From the NCBI GenBank assembly GCA_037157565.1, contig JAZHRO010000073.1, forward strand, positions 14,638,501 to 14,702,500: DNA of 64,000 nucleotides, read 5' to 3'. The first letter of the stretch is position 1. Each line of letters opens with the position of its first letter. Both the position numbers and the translations under genes were made by a program. A model generated the notes under the pieces. The model searched no databases. It saw only the letters and a program-made list of their open reading frames with translations, and was not told the origin of the DNA. This document shows, one piece after another, positions 34,001 through 46,397 of this stretch. The stretch comes from Thalassia testudinum (Eukaryota; Streptophyta; Magnoliopsida; Alismatales; Hydrocharitaceae).

Positions 34001-35000
34001 TTGATGGGCGAAGAGCATGAAGAAGAGAGGGAGAGGATGGGACTCCTAGGTTGACAATTGGTTGTCCAGAGAGAGAAGTTGGGGAAGCTCGCCATAACTC
34101 AAGTGGCAGATAATCGGAGGAGAAGATGGAGGTTTCTCAGCCTATTCTTGGTTGAGGACAGCCCAAGGTCAAGGGCTTTTTATAGAGCTCCAGAATGAGC
34201 TCAAAATCTAGGAAAGTGCTTGATTTGGCCATGGTTTCAAGGGAAGCAGTTCCCCTGAAATTTCAAATTCGCTCGATCTCTATGGGCTGATTCAAGGCTC
34301 TTGAGTCAGCTCAACTGATTGGGAATTATCTGAGGATCAATCTCTCCAATTTTGGAGAGGTTTGGCTTTAATTTGAGGGAGAAATCCTCTCTCGAATCTT
34401 ACTATAGAGCTTCAGTTCAGACTTACGGCAATAGGGGCCTAAGTGAATAAAATGATGAGAAGTTAGGGATACAAATGCAATAAACTTGAAACTTGAGGGG
34501 CCAAATGTAAGAAATAGAGTTTTAAAGGGTCAAAATGCAAACTAGGTCAATATGAATGCTGATTGGGCCCAAATTTTGGCCTTAACCTAATTTTGACCTA
34601 AGTAATGTACTGGTGAGATTGAATTTGAGTTTTGACCATGTTTGACTGAGCAATTTGCACAGAGGCCTAAATGAGAGTAAAATCTCATCTGAAACTCTAT
34701 TCTAGGTTAAAATAGGTTTAGATGGTCAAACCAATGATACCAAACCTCTTAGAATATTTTTCTATGAATTTTAGGAGGTTTATATGAATTTTATCCCGAC
34801 CAAAACCTTTTCAATTCTAGTAGGGCTGATAATTAGGGTGTTGTGTACTAATTCGGTTCTCGAAATGCGTGAAACCCTGATTCCCTATCTTCTTAAATCA
34901 GAATGATGTAGAGTTGTGGTTCTCGGATGATTAGGTAGGAGCTTTTATTAATCAAACTTGATTAAATTTGGCTAGTTAGGACCTATGATGGTGTTACCAT
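31002..35000 (-). repeat. 3' LTR of element G (family b), with inserted LTR
   Basis: On the minus strand it starts TGGTAACACC shortly after a PPT-like site and ends near ATACAACA. It resembles the LTR of D and the LTR at 1-2025, for example in the AAAGCTCCTAC start region, the CTATAAAAAG core promoter near 34175-34185 and the 'GCTATATTACAA' end region near 31035. A solo LTR splits it at 31787-33322. Without that insertion it would be about 2.46 kb, close to D's 2.69 kb. Confidence 0.75.
31787..33322 (-). mobile_element. Solo LTR (LTR3, F type)
   Basis: It ends GCGATCA on the minus strand like F's LTR and carries the same 'acaagtaacccgtcatcgtagttg' stretch near 31820-31843 (plus reading). Its core promoter CTATAAAAGG is at 32485-32494. 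Flanking bases CTGCT (31782-31786) and CTGCC (33323-33327) may be a one-change target duplication. No PBS or internal DNA is present. Confidence 0.7.
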
Positions 35001-35263
35001 TAAATCCAATGCCTAGCTTTTGCTAGTCCCTAGCAAAATTCTATGGATCGAAGCAGATCTCTAAACTAGATGTAACCATTATAGTGCCCTACAAAGCTAC
35101 ATCTCTAGAAATCAGATCAAAGTACCAACAACAGGCCTAGAGGTACTCAAGTACTAGCCAAGATCCAGACCTGCCCAACTTCAACCTTGGGTCTACTACG
35201 AAGGTTTTTGAGGCCTGCAAAAACTGCTCAGAGGTTTGTTAACCCTAGTGGTTGAAGCAGCCA
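35001..35263 (-). other. 3' end of the internal region of element G
   Basis: This stretch holds the hairpin TTTTGCTAG-GGA-CTAGCAAAA (35019-35039) and, after four bases on the minus strand, a decayed PPT GGCATTGGA. Element C starts at 35264, so C inserted into G close to its end. The rest of G must lie beyond the window on the right. Confidence 0.65.
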
Positions 35264-35887
35264 TGCGTTGGTCGGGACCCGGTTAGGTGTGTTACTATGG
35301 TGATTTTATCATTGAAGTGTGTATAGTGGTTAACATAAATCAAGCCTAACCATCTCTTTACAAAAATTTTTTTACCTGGCCTACTTGATTTTTTCTTGGT
35401 CACTTTTAGGCCCAGGGTTGAACTCAAGGAAGTGGAGTTAGAAGTCAAGTTTCTATGCCTTACCTACAACGAATCTCTTCCGTTCATTTATTATGCTTTT
35501 GGTGTTTTTCTATTTAGATTTTTGTTCTGATAATTCTTGTTCTTGAGGCACACCCTCAAAATTAGGTTCTTGGCTTTGAGCCAAATCAAGGTTCCAAAAT
35601 AGGTCTTGCTATTCGCAAGACAAAGTACCTGCAAGTCAAATATTATCTTTTCTCTTTTATATTTTTTTTCTCTTTTTACTAGTAGGAATGCGAAATAGCA
35701 ATAAAGTAAATATAGTATACATATATGTACATATTATATATGTATAAAGGGGTGGGGGCGGAGATGGAGTGTAGCACGGTTTCGAGTTGGTTGTCATCTA
35801 GAAAGACGCAACCAACAGGATGAGGTGCTACATGGAGTGTAAGGTGGATTGATGGAAGATGAGTGTGACCACGCTTTTTGTATGCAT

Positions 35888-35931
35888 GTATCGGGGAATA
35901 TCAGCAACTGGTGCAGATATTCCCGCGATAC
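35888..35931 (-). other. Conserved 44-nt stem-loop in LTR of C
   Basis: The arms pair over 17 base pairs with one bulge and one mismatch around a 7-base loop (ACCAGTT on the minus strand). The same 44-nt structure with the same loop is in E's LTR (58235-58278). One A-T pair in E is G-C here, so pairing is kept. Confidence 0.7.
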
Positions 35932-35948
35932 AACGTATGGTAAGTAAT

Positions 35949-36272
35949 GTGAAAAAAAAAAAAATATATATATATATATGTATATATATAAATATATCTA
36001 TATGTATATATGTTTATAAATATATAGGTATATATGCAGTTATATGTGTATATATATGTATGATGTATATATATATATATATATATATGTATATGTATGT
36101 GACTATATGTATAGATAGATATATGTATAAATATATATATATGTATATGTATGTATATATAACTATACAGATGTATATAAATGTATGTATATATATATAT
36201 AGTAATATATGTATATAGATATATGTAGATAGATATGTGTGTATATATATATATATGTATATATAGTTATAT

Positions 36273-36321
<49 letters not shown>

Positions 36322-36331
36322 TGTATATTTC

Positions 36332-36362
<31 letters not shown>

Positions 36363-36551
36363 GTATCTATATTTATACTTAGTTATATAGGTAATAATAT
36401 ATATATAGATATATGTATATAAATATATGTATATATGTAAGTATATATGTGTATATATATATATATATATATAAGTATATAGATATATATATATGTATAT
36501 GTATGTATATAGACTAATACATAGTTATATAAGTACTAATATATGTATAGA

Positions 36552-36598
<47 letters not shown>

Positions 36599-36625
36599 AA
36601 GTATTTATATATGTACGTATATATA
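35949..36625. repeat. Long TA/TATG-rich microsatellite in LTR of C
   Basis: About 680 bp of TATA, TATG and GTATATA repeats. A similar tract sits at the same LTR position in E (57728-58215). It creates false reading frames full of Tyr and Ile. Confidence 0.9.
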
Positions 36626-38015
36626 TGTATAAAGTAGAGTATAGATGTGTGTGTGTGTATGAGAGTTTGAGTGTGTGTGTGTAAGTGTCGGCAAAGAGAG
36701 TGAGAGAGTGCTGTGAGAAAGAGAGAGAGAGTTGGAGTTGGAGTGGTTAAGGCGTCTGAAGCTTCAGGCCCGATGTCTGGAGACCATGCTCGCACGTGCG
36801 GGCACGTAGGCGCGCTGAGAGGCACGCACACGTAGGGTAGTGGGCGCAAAGGAAGGAACGCAGTACACCGCGTTGCGCGAAGGGGCTGGAGCGGGCAGAT
36901 GCAGGCGCACGCAAGCGAAGACGCGGGCTGGAGCGGGCGCTGGCAGAGGATCGCACGCAGACGCACGGGCGGGTGCTGGAGCGGGATGCGGGGCAGGACA
37001 CGCACGCAGGCGAAGGCCGGTTGCGGCGCGTCAGGTGATGGGATAAGTGAGAAACTTATTGGTCACCCCACTGTAGCCACAGTGTTCCGCTGAAATGCTT
37101 GAACAGTGGCTACAGTGTCCAGGCGAGCCATGAAACTGGGTGCGGACGGTGCTGTGAGTGCAGGTGGCTTGCGGTTGGGATGCGCAAGCTGGCGCGCGCA
37201 TGGAAGGGATGCGTTGGCTGGTTGCGGGAGTGGAGAGGTGGGCGTATGCGAAGAAGCTGGAGGTGAGGGCGCCTGCAGGTGTGCATTGGGGGCCTGCGTG
37301 TGTTGCTGCCGCCTTACTGCTGCTGCTGTGGGGCTTGGCCGGCTGCTGCTAGGGAGTGCGGTGGCTGGTTGAGCTCCAAAGCTTGAAGCTTTGTAGTAAT
37401 GGCAGAAATGGCGTGGAAAGTTGAAACAGGGAAGAGAAGACCACCATTCCCACCAGCTCTTTGATGAGTTGGGCGGTGGTGGTCTCACGATGGTGGGTGT
37501 GCACCACAGTGATGTACTCTTGCCCACAGAGTGTCTCCTCAGAGGAGGAGGGTTTGCGTATGGAGGGAGAGGGGGAGGAGGCGGCCTGGAGAAGAAGGGC
37601 TGCTTGGGTTGGCTTTTTTTTGTCAGGACCAGGCTCCCTTGCAAAGGAGCAACCATGCTCTTTTTAAAGAAGAAGAAAGCATGAACAACCATGACCTGGC
37701 TGTGCATGGCTCATGGCTGACAGGGAGAGGTGCCGCATAGCATGGCGCGAGGAGGAAGGTCCAGCCATGCCATGCAGCCGCGGGAAGAATTCAAAGTCAA
37801 GTGAAATAAAAAATAAAAAGACGGTGAATTTTGCAAAGCAGCACTTGAGGAAAAATGTAATTGCAAGGCCATTTATTCACTCTCCTCCCCTCTCAATTAA
37901 ATACATGCATGTGTGTATTTTTACAAATGCAACTATGGATACCTAATATGCATTGGTAATGCTAGGAAATAGCACAAGACGGCACAATTGCAGGTGTATT
38001 TTTGTGGTGCAATCA

Positions 38016-38052
38016 TACCCCCATGCCTATCTTTTGCTAGTCCCTAGCAAAA
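38016..38052 (-). promoter_or_regulatory. Hairpin plus polypurine tract of element C
   Basis: On the minus strand TTTTGCTAG-GGA-CTAGCAAAA (38032-38052), four bases, GGCATGGGGG, then TA and the LTR start. The layout equals that of element 1. Confidence 0.85.
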
Positions 38053-39021
38053 CATTTTTTTGTAGTATTTAGAAATGATCTTAAGCTGAAGATTTTCTTC
38101 TTGAGGCGACATAGGTGTGTTTATTGTTGGATATTGTGAGAACCAATTGTAGAGAAGACTACCAGTACTTTAAGTCTCACATGACATAGATCATCTCTCG
38201 ACTAACCTGGACTCTTGGTGTTTAAACCTTAAGTACAATTTCCAGGACCCAGGAGGTTTTTGCCGTACTCGAGAGCTCAAGAGGTTATGGCTTGTGCATA
38301 GTGAAGGATCAAGAATGACCAGATGAACATTAAGACTCAAGCCAAGGGTTTCACAAATTTTTAAGTAAAGGTTGGTCCCAGTTTCAGCTTGTGTCTTCGG
38401 ATTGACCCTTAAAAAGATGACGGAAAATTCAACTCCCATTTCCTGACATTTGTGGCTTAAAGAAAATATGGTATTTGCCCTAAAGAACTTTTTGTAAGAA
38501 GAAGATTTTAACAGACGTTTGTGAGATATACTGACTTATTTGTATCTTTTTTTTTTTCGAAACACATGTCAGTATATTTCTTACAACATTATTTGGAGAA
38601 GCACACTTTTCTTTTTGGTGGGAGGGTTCCTTTTTGGTGGAAAGAGTCTCTCCTAAACACAAGACTAAAGCCTGGGATAAAAAGTCTACCTGCGCGCACA
38701 GGTAAGGACTCCACCTTCCCTAATGAACACTAAGGTTGGATCTTATGTTCACCTGGTCTTTCCTGATATGTGTAGTGTGAACCAAATTTACTTAAGCTCT
38801 CAATTAGAAGCAAACCAACGAATCCTGCACTGGTGTCTCAAGTACAAGAATACGTCCTTAGTTAGGAGAGATTTCGATCTATCTTGTCAATGCTCAAGTG
38901 AATTAAGCCGAGCCTAAGCGAATCAAGCTTCTGTGGCCTGGAAAGTTATCAAAATAGAGGTTGAATATCCATAAACACTTATTGTATTTTTGTTTCAGCC
39001 TTCAGATCATTACTAAACACC

Positions 39022-39053
<32 letters not shown>

Positions 39054-39108
39054 GATAGAAGGAAACTGCATGATACCCTAAAATACCCAGATCCTATGGA
39101 TGCCTATC
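38053..39108 (-). other. 3' untranslated region of element C
   Basis: Noncoding DNA between the two PPT sites, with a TA run near 39028-39053. Short open frames are not shared with B or element 1. Confidence 0.6.
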
Positions 39109-39143
39109 CACCCCCCCATGCCAAACGATGCTATGTCCTCATA
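39109..39143 (-). promoter_or_regulatory. Internal PPT-like site of element C
   Basis: On the minus strand ATGAGGACATAGCATC is followed by GGCATGGGGGGGTGG. It lies about 210 bp after pol and about 1.1 kb before the LTR-side PPT. Confidence 0.6.
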
Positions 39144-39352
39144 TGCATGCAGGGTAAGGTAGAGAAAGGACGAAAGATCGGGTAACGAGAGCTGAGGTGT
39201 AGGGTATACAGCAGGGTGCTAGGGAGGGTGGATGGTGGGTGGTGAAGTGAAAAGTGAAGTGATTGTGACAGTGAAATGAAAAGTGATGGTGGATGGTGAG
39301 TGTTGTTGGGGTGCCTCCCAACTAGCGTTGAATTTAGCGTCTCCAGCTAGAC

Positions 39353-42300
39353 TTAGGATGAGGCACAAAAATTAGTTACCCTCCAGCAGGGCAACAGATT
39401 CTCCAACGGGGGCAGGTTCATGAGTAAGATACGCTGCCCATTGACCGTAAACTTATGCCCAGATTTGGGATCTTCAATCTCAACGGCTCCGTTGGGAAAT
39501 GGTCTCGAGACCAGGAAAGGACCAGTCCATTTGGACTTCAGTTTCCTAGGAAAGAATTGGAGCCGAGCATTGTAGAGCAAAACTTGCTGAGATGGCTCAA
39601 ATTCTTTCCACCGAATATGGCTGTCGTGAAAAGCCCTAGTGCGTTGCTTGAAAGTTAAAGCATAATCATAGGCTTCACGACAGAGCTCTTCCATCTCCAG
39701 GAGTTGGAGTTTCCTTTTTCAACCACACAGGTTTGGGTCGAGGTTACATTGGCGAACCGCCCAATAAGTGCGGTGCTCCAACTCCATGGGCAAATTACAA
39801 GGCTTCCCATAAACGATTCTATATGGAGACATACCAAGGGGAGCCTTGAAGGCGTTTCGATACGCCCAAAGTGCATCAATCATCTTGTCGGACCAATCCT
39901 TACGGTCAGGCCGAACCGTTTTATGGAGAATTTGCTTGATTTGCCAGTTCGACACCTCTGCCTGGCCGTTCATCTGAGGATGATACGGGGATGCGATACG
40001 ATGGTGAACTCCGTATTTCCTTAGAAGTGCCCGAAAAGAAGCATGGGTAAAGTGGCTTCCTCCATAAGAGATAATGGCTTGAGGGATCCCAAAACGTGCA
40101 AAGATGTGGTCTTTGACAAAGAGAGTAGTTATAACATGGTTAGCACGGCGTGTGGGAATAGCCTCGATCCATTTTGAAACATTGTCAACGGCTACGAGGA
40201 TAAATTCGAAGCTGTTGGAAGGAGGAAAGGGACCCATGAAATCAATTCCCCAAATGTCGAAGATTTCTGCAGCTAGGATGGGTTGCAAGGGCATCATGTC
40301 ACGACGTGACATTGACCCTAACGAATGGCACCTAGTGCAATGCTTGGCATAATTGTGTGCATCCTAGTGAAGGGAGGGCCAAAAGAAACAGCACTGCAGC
40401 ACGTTGGCTGTAGTTTTCCTCCCAGAGAAATGGCCTCTGCAGGCCTGATCATGGCAGAAGGATAGCACACTGGGGAATTCGCTGTCAGGAACACAACGAC
40501 GGATGATTTGATCAACACCCATATAAGAAAGAAGTGGATTATCCCAGAAATAATACTTTGCTTCTGCCATGAGACGCTCGCACTGGTTTTTAGGTCAGCC
40601 ACGTGGAAGGGATCCAAAAGAAAGGTAATTTGCAATGTCGGCGTACCACGGTCCACTTGCATCATTAATTGCCAATAGGTGCTCATCAGGAAAAATCTCA
40701 TTGATCGGCAGAGTAAGTCCAATATGGTCAGGGTCCAATCTGGAAAGGTGATCAGCCACAACATTCTGGGCTCCGGCCTTATCGTGGATCTCAATGTCAA
40801 ATTCTTGGAGCAGAAGGATCCAACGAATAAGTATAGGCTTGGCATCCTTCTTGTGCATGAGATGGTGAATGGCCGCATGATCAGTGAAAATAATAACGTG
40901 TCAGCCCAGAAGGTAAGAGTGGAATTTCTCCAGCCCAAAGACGACCACTAGTAGTTCTTTTTTAGTGGTAGTATAATTACACTAGGCCTCGTCCAACGTC
41001 TTACTGGCGTAGTACACCATGAAGGGGTGTCTATCGCATCTTTGTCCTAGGATGGCTCCGACTGCATGGTCGGAAGCATCACACATGAGTTCAAAGTCAA
41101 GGGACAATCAGGTGGCTAGAGAACAGGGGCCTTGGTGACAGTATTACGCAGCTGCGTGAATGCTTGTATACAGTCGGGGCCCATATCAAAGGGTACGTCG
41201 ATCGATAGGAGATGAGTTAACGGTCGAGAAATCTTGGAGAAGTCTTTGATAAATCTCCTATAGAAATCGACGTGTCCTAGGAAGGAGCGGATTTGTTTCA
41301 CAGAGCCATGCACAGGTAAATCAGCAATTGCATCGAGCATAGCTCTGTCAACCTCGATACCCCTATCGAAGATGATATGTCCGAGAACAATTCCCTCGTG
41401 CACCATAAAATGACTTTTTTCCCAGGAAAGCACGAGGTTTACATCAATACATCTCCTAAGGATACGAGTCAGGTTGGTAAGACATTCGTCAAAAGATGGT
41501 CCAAAGACTGAAAGTCATCCATGAAGACCTCGAGAAAGTCACCCACCATGTCTTGGAATATCACCAACATACATCTCTGGAAAGTTGCTGGCGTGTTGCA
41601 AAGTCCAAACGACATCCTTCTAAATGCAAAGGTGCCGAAGGGGCAGGTAAAAGTGGTTTTCTCTTGGTCCCGGGGTCAATTGCCACTTGGTTATATCCTG
41701 AGAATCCATCTAGGAAATAGAAAAATTTATTTCCCGCTAACCGCTCCAAAATTTGGTCAATGAAAGGTAGCAAAAAGTGATCTTTCTTAGTTACAGCATT
41801 GAGTTTCCTATAATCCACACACACTCTCCAAGATGTAGGAGTGCATGTAGGGATGGATTCGCCCCTATCATTGACACAGATGGTGAGTCCTACCTTCTTG
41901 GGCACAACGTGAATCGGACTCACCCAGGGGCTATCGCTGATCGGGTAGATTATACCCGCATCCAGCCGCTTAATAATTTCTTTCTTAATGACCTCCCACA
42001 TGTTAGGGTTGAGACGTCGCTGCATCTCACGGGAAGGTCGAGCCTCCTCCTTCGTATATATACGGTGAGTGTAGTGGGAGGGGCTAATGCCAGATAAGTC
42101 TGATAAAGACCATCCAATAGCTGCCTTATGTTCTATGAGGACCTCAGTTAGTTTGCACTCTTGCTCCCTAGTCAATTTTGAACTAATGATTACGGGGAGC
42201 ATTTCATTTGGTCCTAAGAAAACATATTTAAGTGTAATAGGCAGCTCTTTCATCTCGGGAGTGGATGGTGAAAGGTCTGGCATTTCATGGGACGAGAGTG

Positions 42301-43205
42301 TCCCAGGCGGATCGGAGAATAAGTCGGGAGGAAGAAGTTGGCCTTCAGATTGGCCAAGATGAGGGGCTTCTTGGATAGATGGATCCAAAAAGGAATAGCC
42401 CCAGTGAGAAGTGTATGAGCTCAAGGTCCCAGTGTGGATTTGCAAATCCTCCTGATTTGGCGGGAAAGAAAGGGCAATCCGATCTTCAAGAGTATGGACC
42501 GGTGGTGAGTAGTTTGGATATGACTCAGACCATGAGGTATGGGAAGCGGAGAAAACCTCGTCAGAAGTCAGGCCAGGAGAAGGTACGGGACAAGGGAGGG
42601 ATGGGGGAACGTCACAATATGTGTTGGTCAGGCAATCGCCAATGTTTACAGGTAATCCGCAGCAGTCAGAATAGGTCCTAATTAGTCTGATACATGCGCT
42701 GATGGCCATGTCCTCGTCAAACGTGTCATCCTCGATACAATCGCAATCAAAGTTCTTGGCTGCCTTGAAGATGTTAAGCTTGAGCTTTTCAGATCCAATG
42801 GCAATCTCAAGATAGCCCGACTTGCAGTCGATATGGGCACGGGCTGTGGCCAAAAAAGGTCGACCAAGGATGATCGGACAATCAGAAAGTTAGTTAGGAA
42901 CTTCCATATCTAAAATAAGAAAGTCAACAGGAAAACAGAGATTGTTGACCCTAACCACCATGTCTTCCATCACACCCTTTGGGATTTTGACAGAACGATC
43001 TGCCAACTGTAATGTGATAGGGGTGGGTTTCAGATTTCCCAAGGAAAATTTTTCGAGCATGATGGTCGGTATAAGATTGATGGAAGATCCTAGATCAAGC
43101 AGGGCATGGTTAAAATTGCAGCCTTGGATGCTGCAGGAAATGAGCGGTGTGCCCAGATCTTTCTACTTCGGTGGTAGATTTGACAGTATAGCACAACTCA
43201 CATGA
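39353..43205 (-). pseudogene. pol: Athila pol remnant of element C
   Basis: Protease (DLGSS, first Asp codon at 43096), a long Cys/Ser-rich linker, RT (about 42240-41120), RNase H (about 41110-40740) and integrase (about 40480-39720) follow in order. The frame changes near 41700, just after 'LDGFSGYNQVAID', so the FMDD part lies in another frame, and it returns before 40858. Stops break it at several places, for example near 43160 and 40610. In integrase the second catalytic Asp is lost: SDGGSHF has become SYGGSHF near 40067. The first Asp ('GIDFMGPF') and the Glu ('AEVSN') are kept. The C-terminal part ends at 39353 with a Pro/Leu-rich tail after 'FTVNGQRI'. Confidence 0.9.
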
Positions 43206-45400
43206 GGCGAGAGAACCACCGGATTCTTGGTTTTCTTTGACTGTCACCTGGGTGTTGTGTAGTCTTTGAAAAATCGGGAGACAGTAGGTATGTGGTTGAT
43301 AGCCTTTAGCAGGGGTACCTTGATTTCTACATCCCTGAACAAATTATGCCGGTTATCAAAGGCCTGCGTATCTTTCTTTTTGCCTTTTGGCTCCCTCAGT
43401 AGAGCCTCAGGGAATGGAACTGATTCTGGCACCAATTTGGGTGTATCGTCCTCCTGCGAATGCGGTGCGCATCCCAAATGAGAGGGCGATGAAGAAGACG
43501 GGCCAGGATCAGGTTGAGGCGGATCGACGGTTTTCTTATCACTCCTCTTAGTGATAGCATTGGAGGATGCGGATCCAGTGGGATCATACGGCAGAGGAGG
43601 GTTCGCAATGGGGACATAAGAGTGCGGTGCTGCAGTGGGATTAGCCTGAAATCCCGGTGGAATGCTCGGAGCCTGCAGAATCTGATTAATCTGCACCTGA
43701 GAAGGTCGTACTTGTGGTTGAGGACCACGGGGTACGAAATTTTGCGGGTTTGGAACAGGTTGGGTGGGATGAGTGCCCTGAGATCGAGTCGCCATGCGTA
43801 GTTGACTGATCTCAGCATTCTGCTGTGCCAATTGGTGTTGAAGAGAGGTCATGTTCTCTTCTAGGCACTTTGACATTTCCATCATCATTCGCATCAATTT
43901 TTCAAGAGGACTTGATGCATGTTCGGTTTGTGGTACGCAAGGTCCTTATGGCGGATTCGCCATAGGATTAGACTGGGCCCTTGGGATGACGGGTGCGGAC
44001 GGTCGCATTGGTCCACCCGCGGGGTTTTGGCACTACGGGTTGTTGGACCATGCGAAGTTTGGATGATTTCGCCACCCTGGGTTATAAGTGGTAGAGAACG
44101 GGTTATTCCCCAGGGTGCAAGCATCTTCTATGCCAGAAGACATGTTCGCATGTAAATATGCATTCGAGCACAAGGATGCTTGGTCCTCCATGTCGAAATA
44201 CTGGCTCATAGAAGCCAGATCCACATGACTTACCGAGTCGCTTGGTGCGACACTTGATAAGGAAGGTCTTACGGGGTTTCTCGGGATAAGCCTAGTGTTG
44301 GAAGAATTGGGATTATGACGAAGTGGTGAGGTGGGGGTGCTTGCCATAGAATGGGCGGGGTTGGCCAAAAGCTCGTCCAGCTTCTTGTGCACGACGGAGA
44401 CTTCATCCAATTTCTATGCGATAAGGCTAAGATCAGTGGATGAATGGGAGGGTCCCATGTCAACTTCGTGGACATTTCGGGGCTGGCTGGTATGATTAAA
44501 GGCTACAATGGACGCATTGTTCATTGAGTTTTCACTCATATTTTCAAATAATTCGAATGCTCCATTCTTGTCTTTATTCATGAAATTCCCTATGCAGGAA
44601 GCGTCTGCAATCTGCTTCAAAGTCTCATTTAGCCCATAGTAGAAAATCTAGGCTATATGCCACTTAGGCAGACCGTGGTGCGGACATTTCCTGAGGAGGT
44701 CGTTATACCTCTCCCATGCCTCATGAAATTGTTCGCCGTTTTGTTGCGTAAATGAGGTGATAGCACGACGAAGCGCATTGGTTCGCCCGATTGGGAAGAA
44801 CTTCTTGAGAAATGCTGTTCACATCTCTTCCCAAGAGTGGATGGTTCTCCCAAGGGTGAGTAACCACTGCGACACTTTATCCCGCAATGAAAATGGGAAC
44901 ATTTTCATGAGGACTATAGGTAACCCGATATTTCTTGGTTTAACAGTTTCAGCTAATCGGGTTAGGTCTTCCAAGTGGAGAAAAGGATCTTCAATTGCAA
45001 GACCATGGAAGTGAAAATTTATTAGGCCAATTATGTTAGGCTTCAGTTCAAAGTCGTCCCTACCCATGGGGACCTGAATTTGTCCTATGGTCTTTGTAGC
45101 AGCGGGATTCTGATAGGAGATAAGAGACCTAGGCTCCTCCTATTTGGGAGTGTTTTGCATTTCCTCCAATGTTTCCCTAATGGCTTCAATTTGTTCATTA
45201 TACATTTCCATTTGGGCTTGGAGGCGGGTTATGGGATCTAAGGCTCCACCACATGGTGGGTTTTGAGGGCGGTTTCCTCCCTCGGGATTTGGGGGTGGGC
45301 GTGCAGCCATGTTTGTCGAGGAGGAGGATGATTCGGCTTCTTTTCTAAATTTATTAGGCAATTCAAATAGTTTAGGATTTTGTGACCTCCTCCCAAACAT
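43206..45400 (-). pseudogene. gag: Athila gag remnant of element C
   Basis: The ATG at 45400 opens the same frame as E's gag ('MFGRRSQNP'). A Pro/Asn-rich N-terminus is followed by 'DDFELKPNIIGL', 'FHEAWERYNDLLRKCPHH', an Asn/Ser-rich part, 'TYNPGWRNHPNFAWS' and a coiled 'HQLAQQNAEISQLRM' near 43810. At least six stops interrupt the same frame; two are TAG where E has CAG and one is TGA where E has CGA. There is no frameshift in gag. Gag and pol share one frame here up to the RT break. No zinc knuckle is visible. Confidence 0.88.
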
Positions 45401-46397
45401 GCACTACCATAGGAAGAATTGGGGGGATAAGAAGGGAACATAGATGAAAGAAATGACGTCGCAAAGGTACACTTGATGACAAATCAATTCAATCAAATTC
45501 CTAACCTCTACAGTGTGCCCTTAGACCTAAAGATCTAAGTTACCTACTATCATGAACTATGGAACCGAATACGAGCACCGTGGAACCATCGGGCTAGATT
45601 GAAAGGCCATTTGCCCTGGTCTTAGACACCTGATAGCACGCGGGAACCCTCACCAGCACGTAGGCGCTACACGCAGGTAGTTAGACCTCCAATCCTTAAT
45701 AAGGGTCAAGTTACTACCAATTTTAGTTAGAGTTTTAGGATCAAGTGCTTTTGAAATGTGAAGGGCATTGTTTACGGGTAATGCCCAAGTGATTGATTTT
45801 TTTAAGTGTGTAAAACAAGCATGCAATGGGGAAATCTCCCCGAATTGAAGTTTTAATTGGTGAATGGTTTTTAGAATTCAGCCTTAAAGTAGTATGGATT
45901 TTAGGATTTTGCTGAAGTACCAATTCAGCCAATCTCTGGGTTTTGCAAGAATACAAGTTTTCTTCTAAGCCCAACAAACCCTTCTTCAATATCAATTGGT
46001 TAATGCATGCTAAAATGCAATGGGCTTCCTTAGATGGAGATTTCTATGTGTGGATGCACGAATCAGTTTTAGATTAGTGTGAAAGGGAGCCAAAGCACTG
46101 CAATTCAAGTGCTCCAAATCACCAGAATGAATTCCACACAAAAGGCTCAACCAAAAGATAAAGAAAATCAAATTGTTGGGGTTGAAGTACTTGGGATCGA
46201 ATCTTAGGCAAGTTGAAAAGTCATGGTGGGGTTGGAATCAACTCAACTCCAAGTCTCCCCACCAAATATGTGATCCCGAATTTGCAGATAAGTGAGGCAA
46301 AGAGGGGTGCAATCAATGTTTTTATTTTTTCCTCAAAGAATACTTCACATGGCTAAAAATTCAAGAATCAAGATTCTTGGATTTTCGCTATGCAAAG
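45401..46397 (-). other. Leader of element C, cut by element D
   Basis: It aligns with the leader of E from about 59317 to 60314, including a well-kept 200-bp patch (45440-45690) with GTGCTC next to GGTTCCACGG on the minus strand. It ends in the 'ttttcgctatgcaaag' stretch where D inserted. Confidence 0.8.

Larger units (their letters stand above)
35264..38015 (-). repeat. 3' LTR of element C
   Basis: On the minus strand it starts TGATTGCACC after the PPT. Its last 200 bp align with the end of E's LTR (58725-58904). Inside are a long TA-rich microsatellite, a conserved 44-nt stem-loop and GC-rich promoter-side DNA. The end position is certain only to about 10 bases. The Tyr/Ile-rich frames come from the microsatellite and are not genes. 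Confidence 0.85.
35264..46397 (-). mobile_element. Element C: Athila element (minus), split by D
   Basis: The 3' LTR (35264-38015), PPT, pol, gag and leader are in order on the minus strand. The leader stops at 46397 where the LTR of D begins, so C's PBS and 5' LTR must lie beyond D and E, outside the window. C and E belong to one subfamily: leader, gag, the protease-RT linker and LTRs align. CAAAG at 46393-46397 is one copy of D's expected target duplication. Confidence 0.88.

Noticed and set aside
35859..36322. Tyr/Ile-rich frames on both strands
   Set aside because: They are the translation of the TA microsatellite.
43851..44155. Plus-strand frames over gag of C
   Set aside because: They are shadows of the minus-strand gag frame, which shows the known gag motifs.
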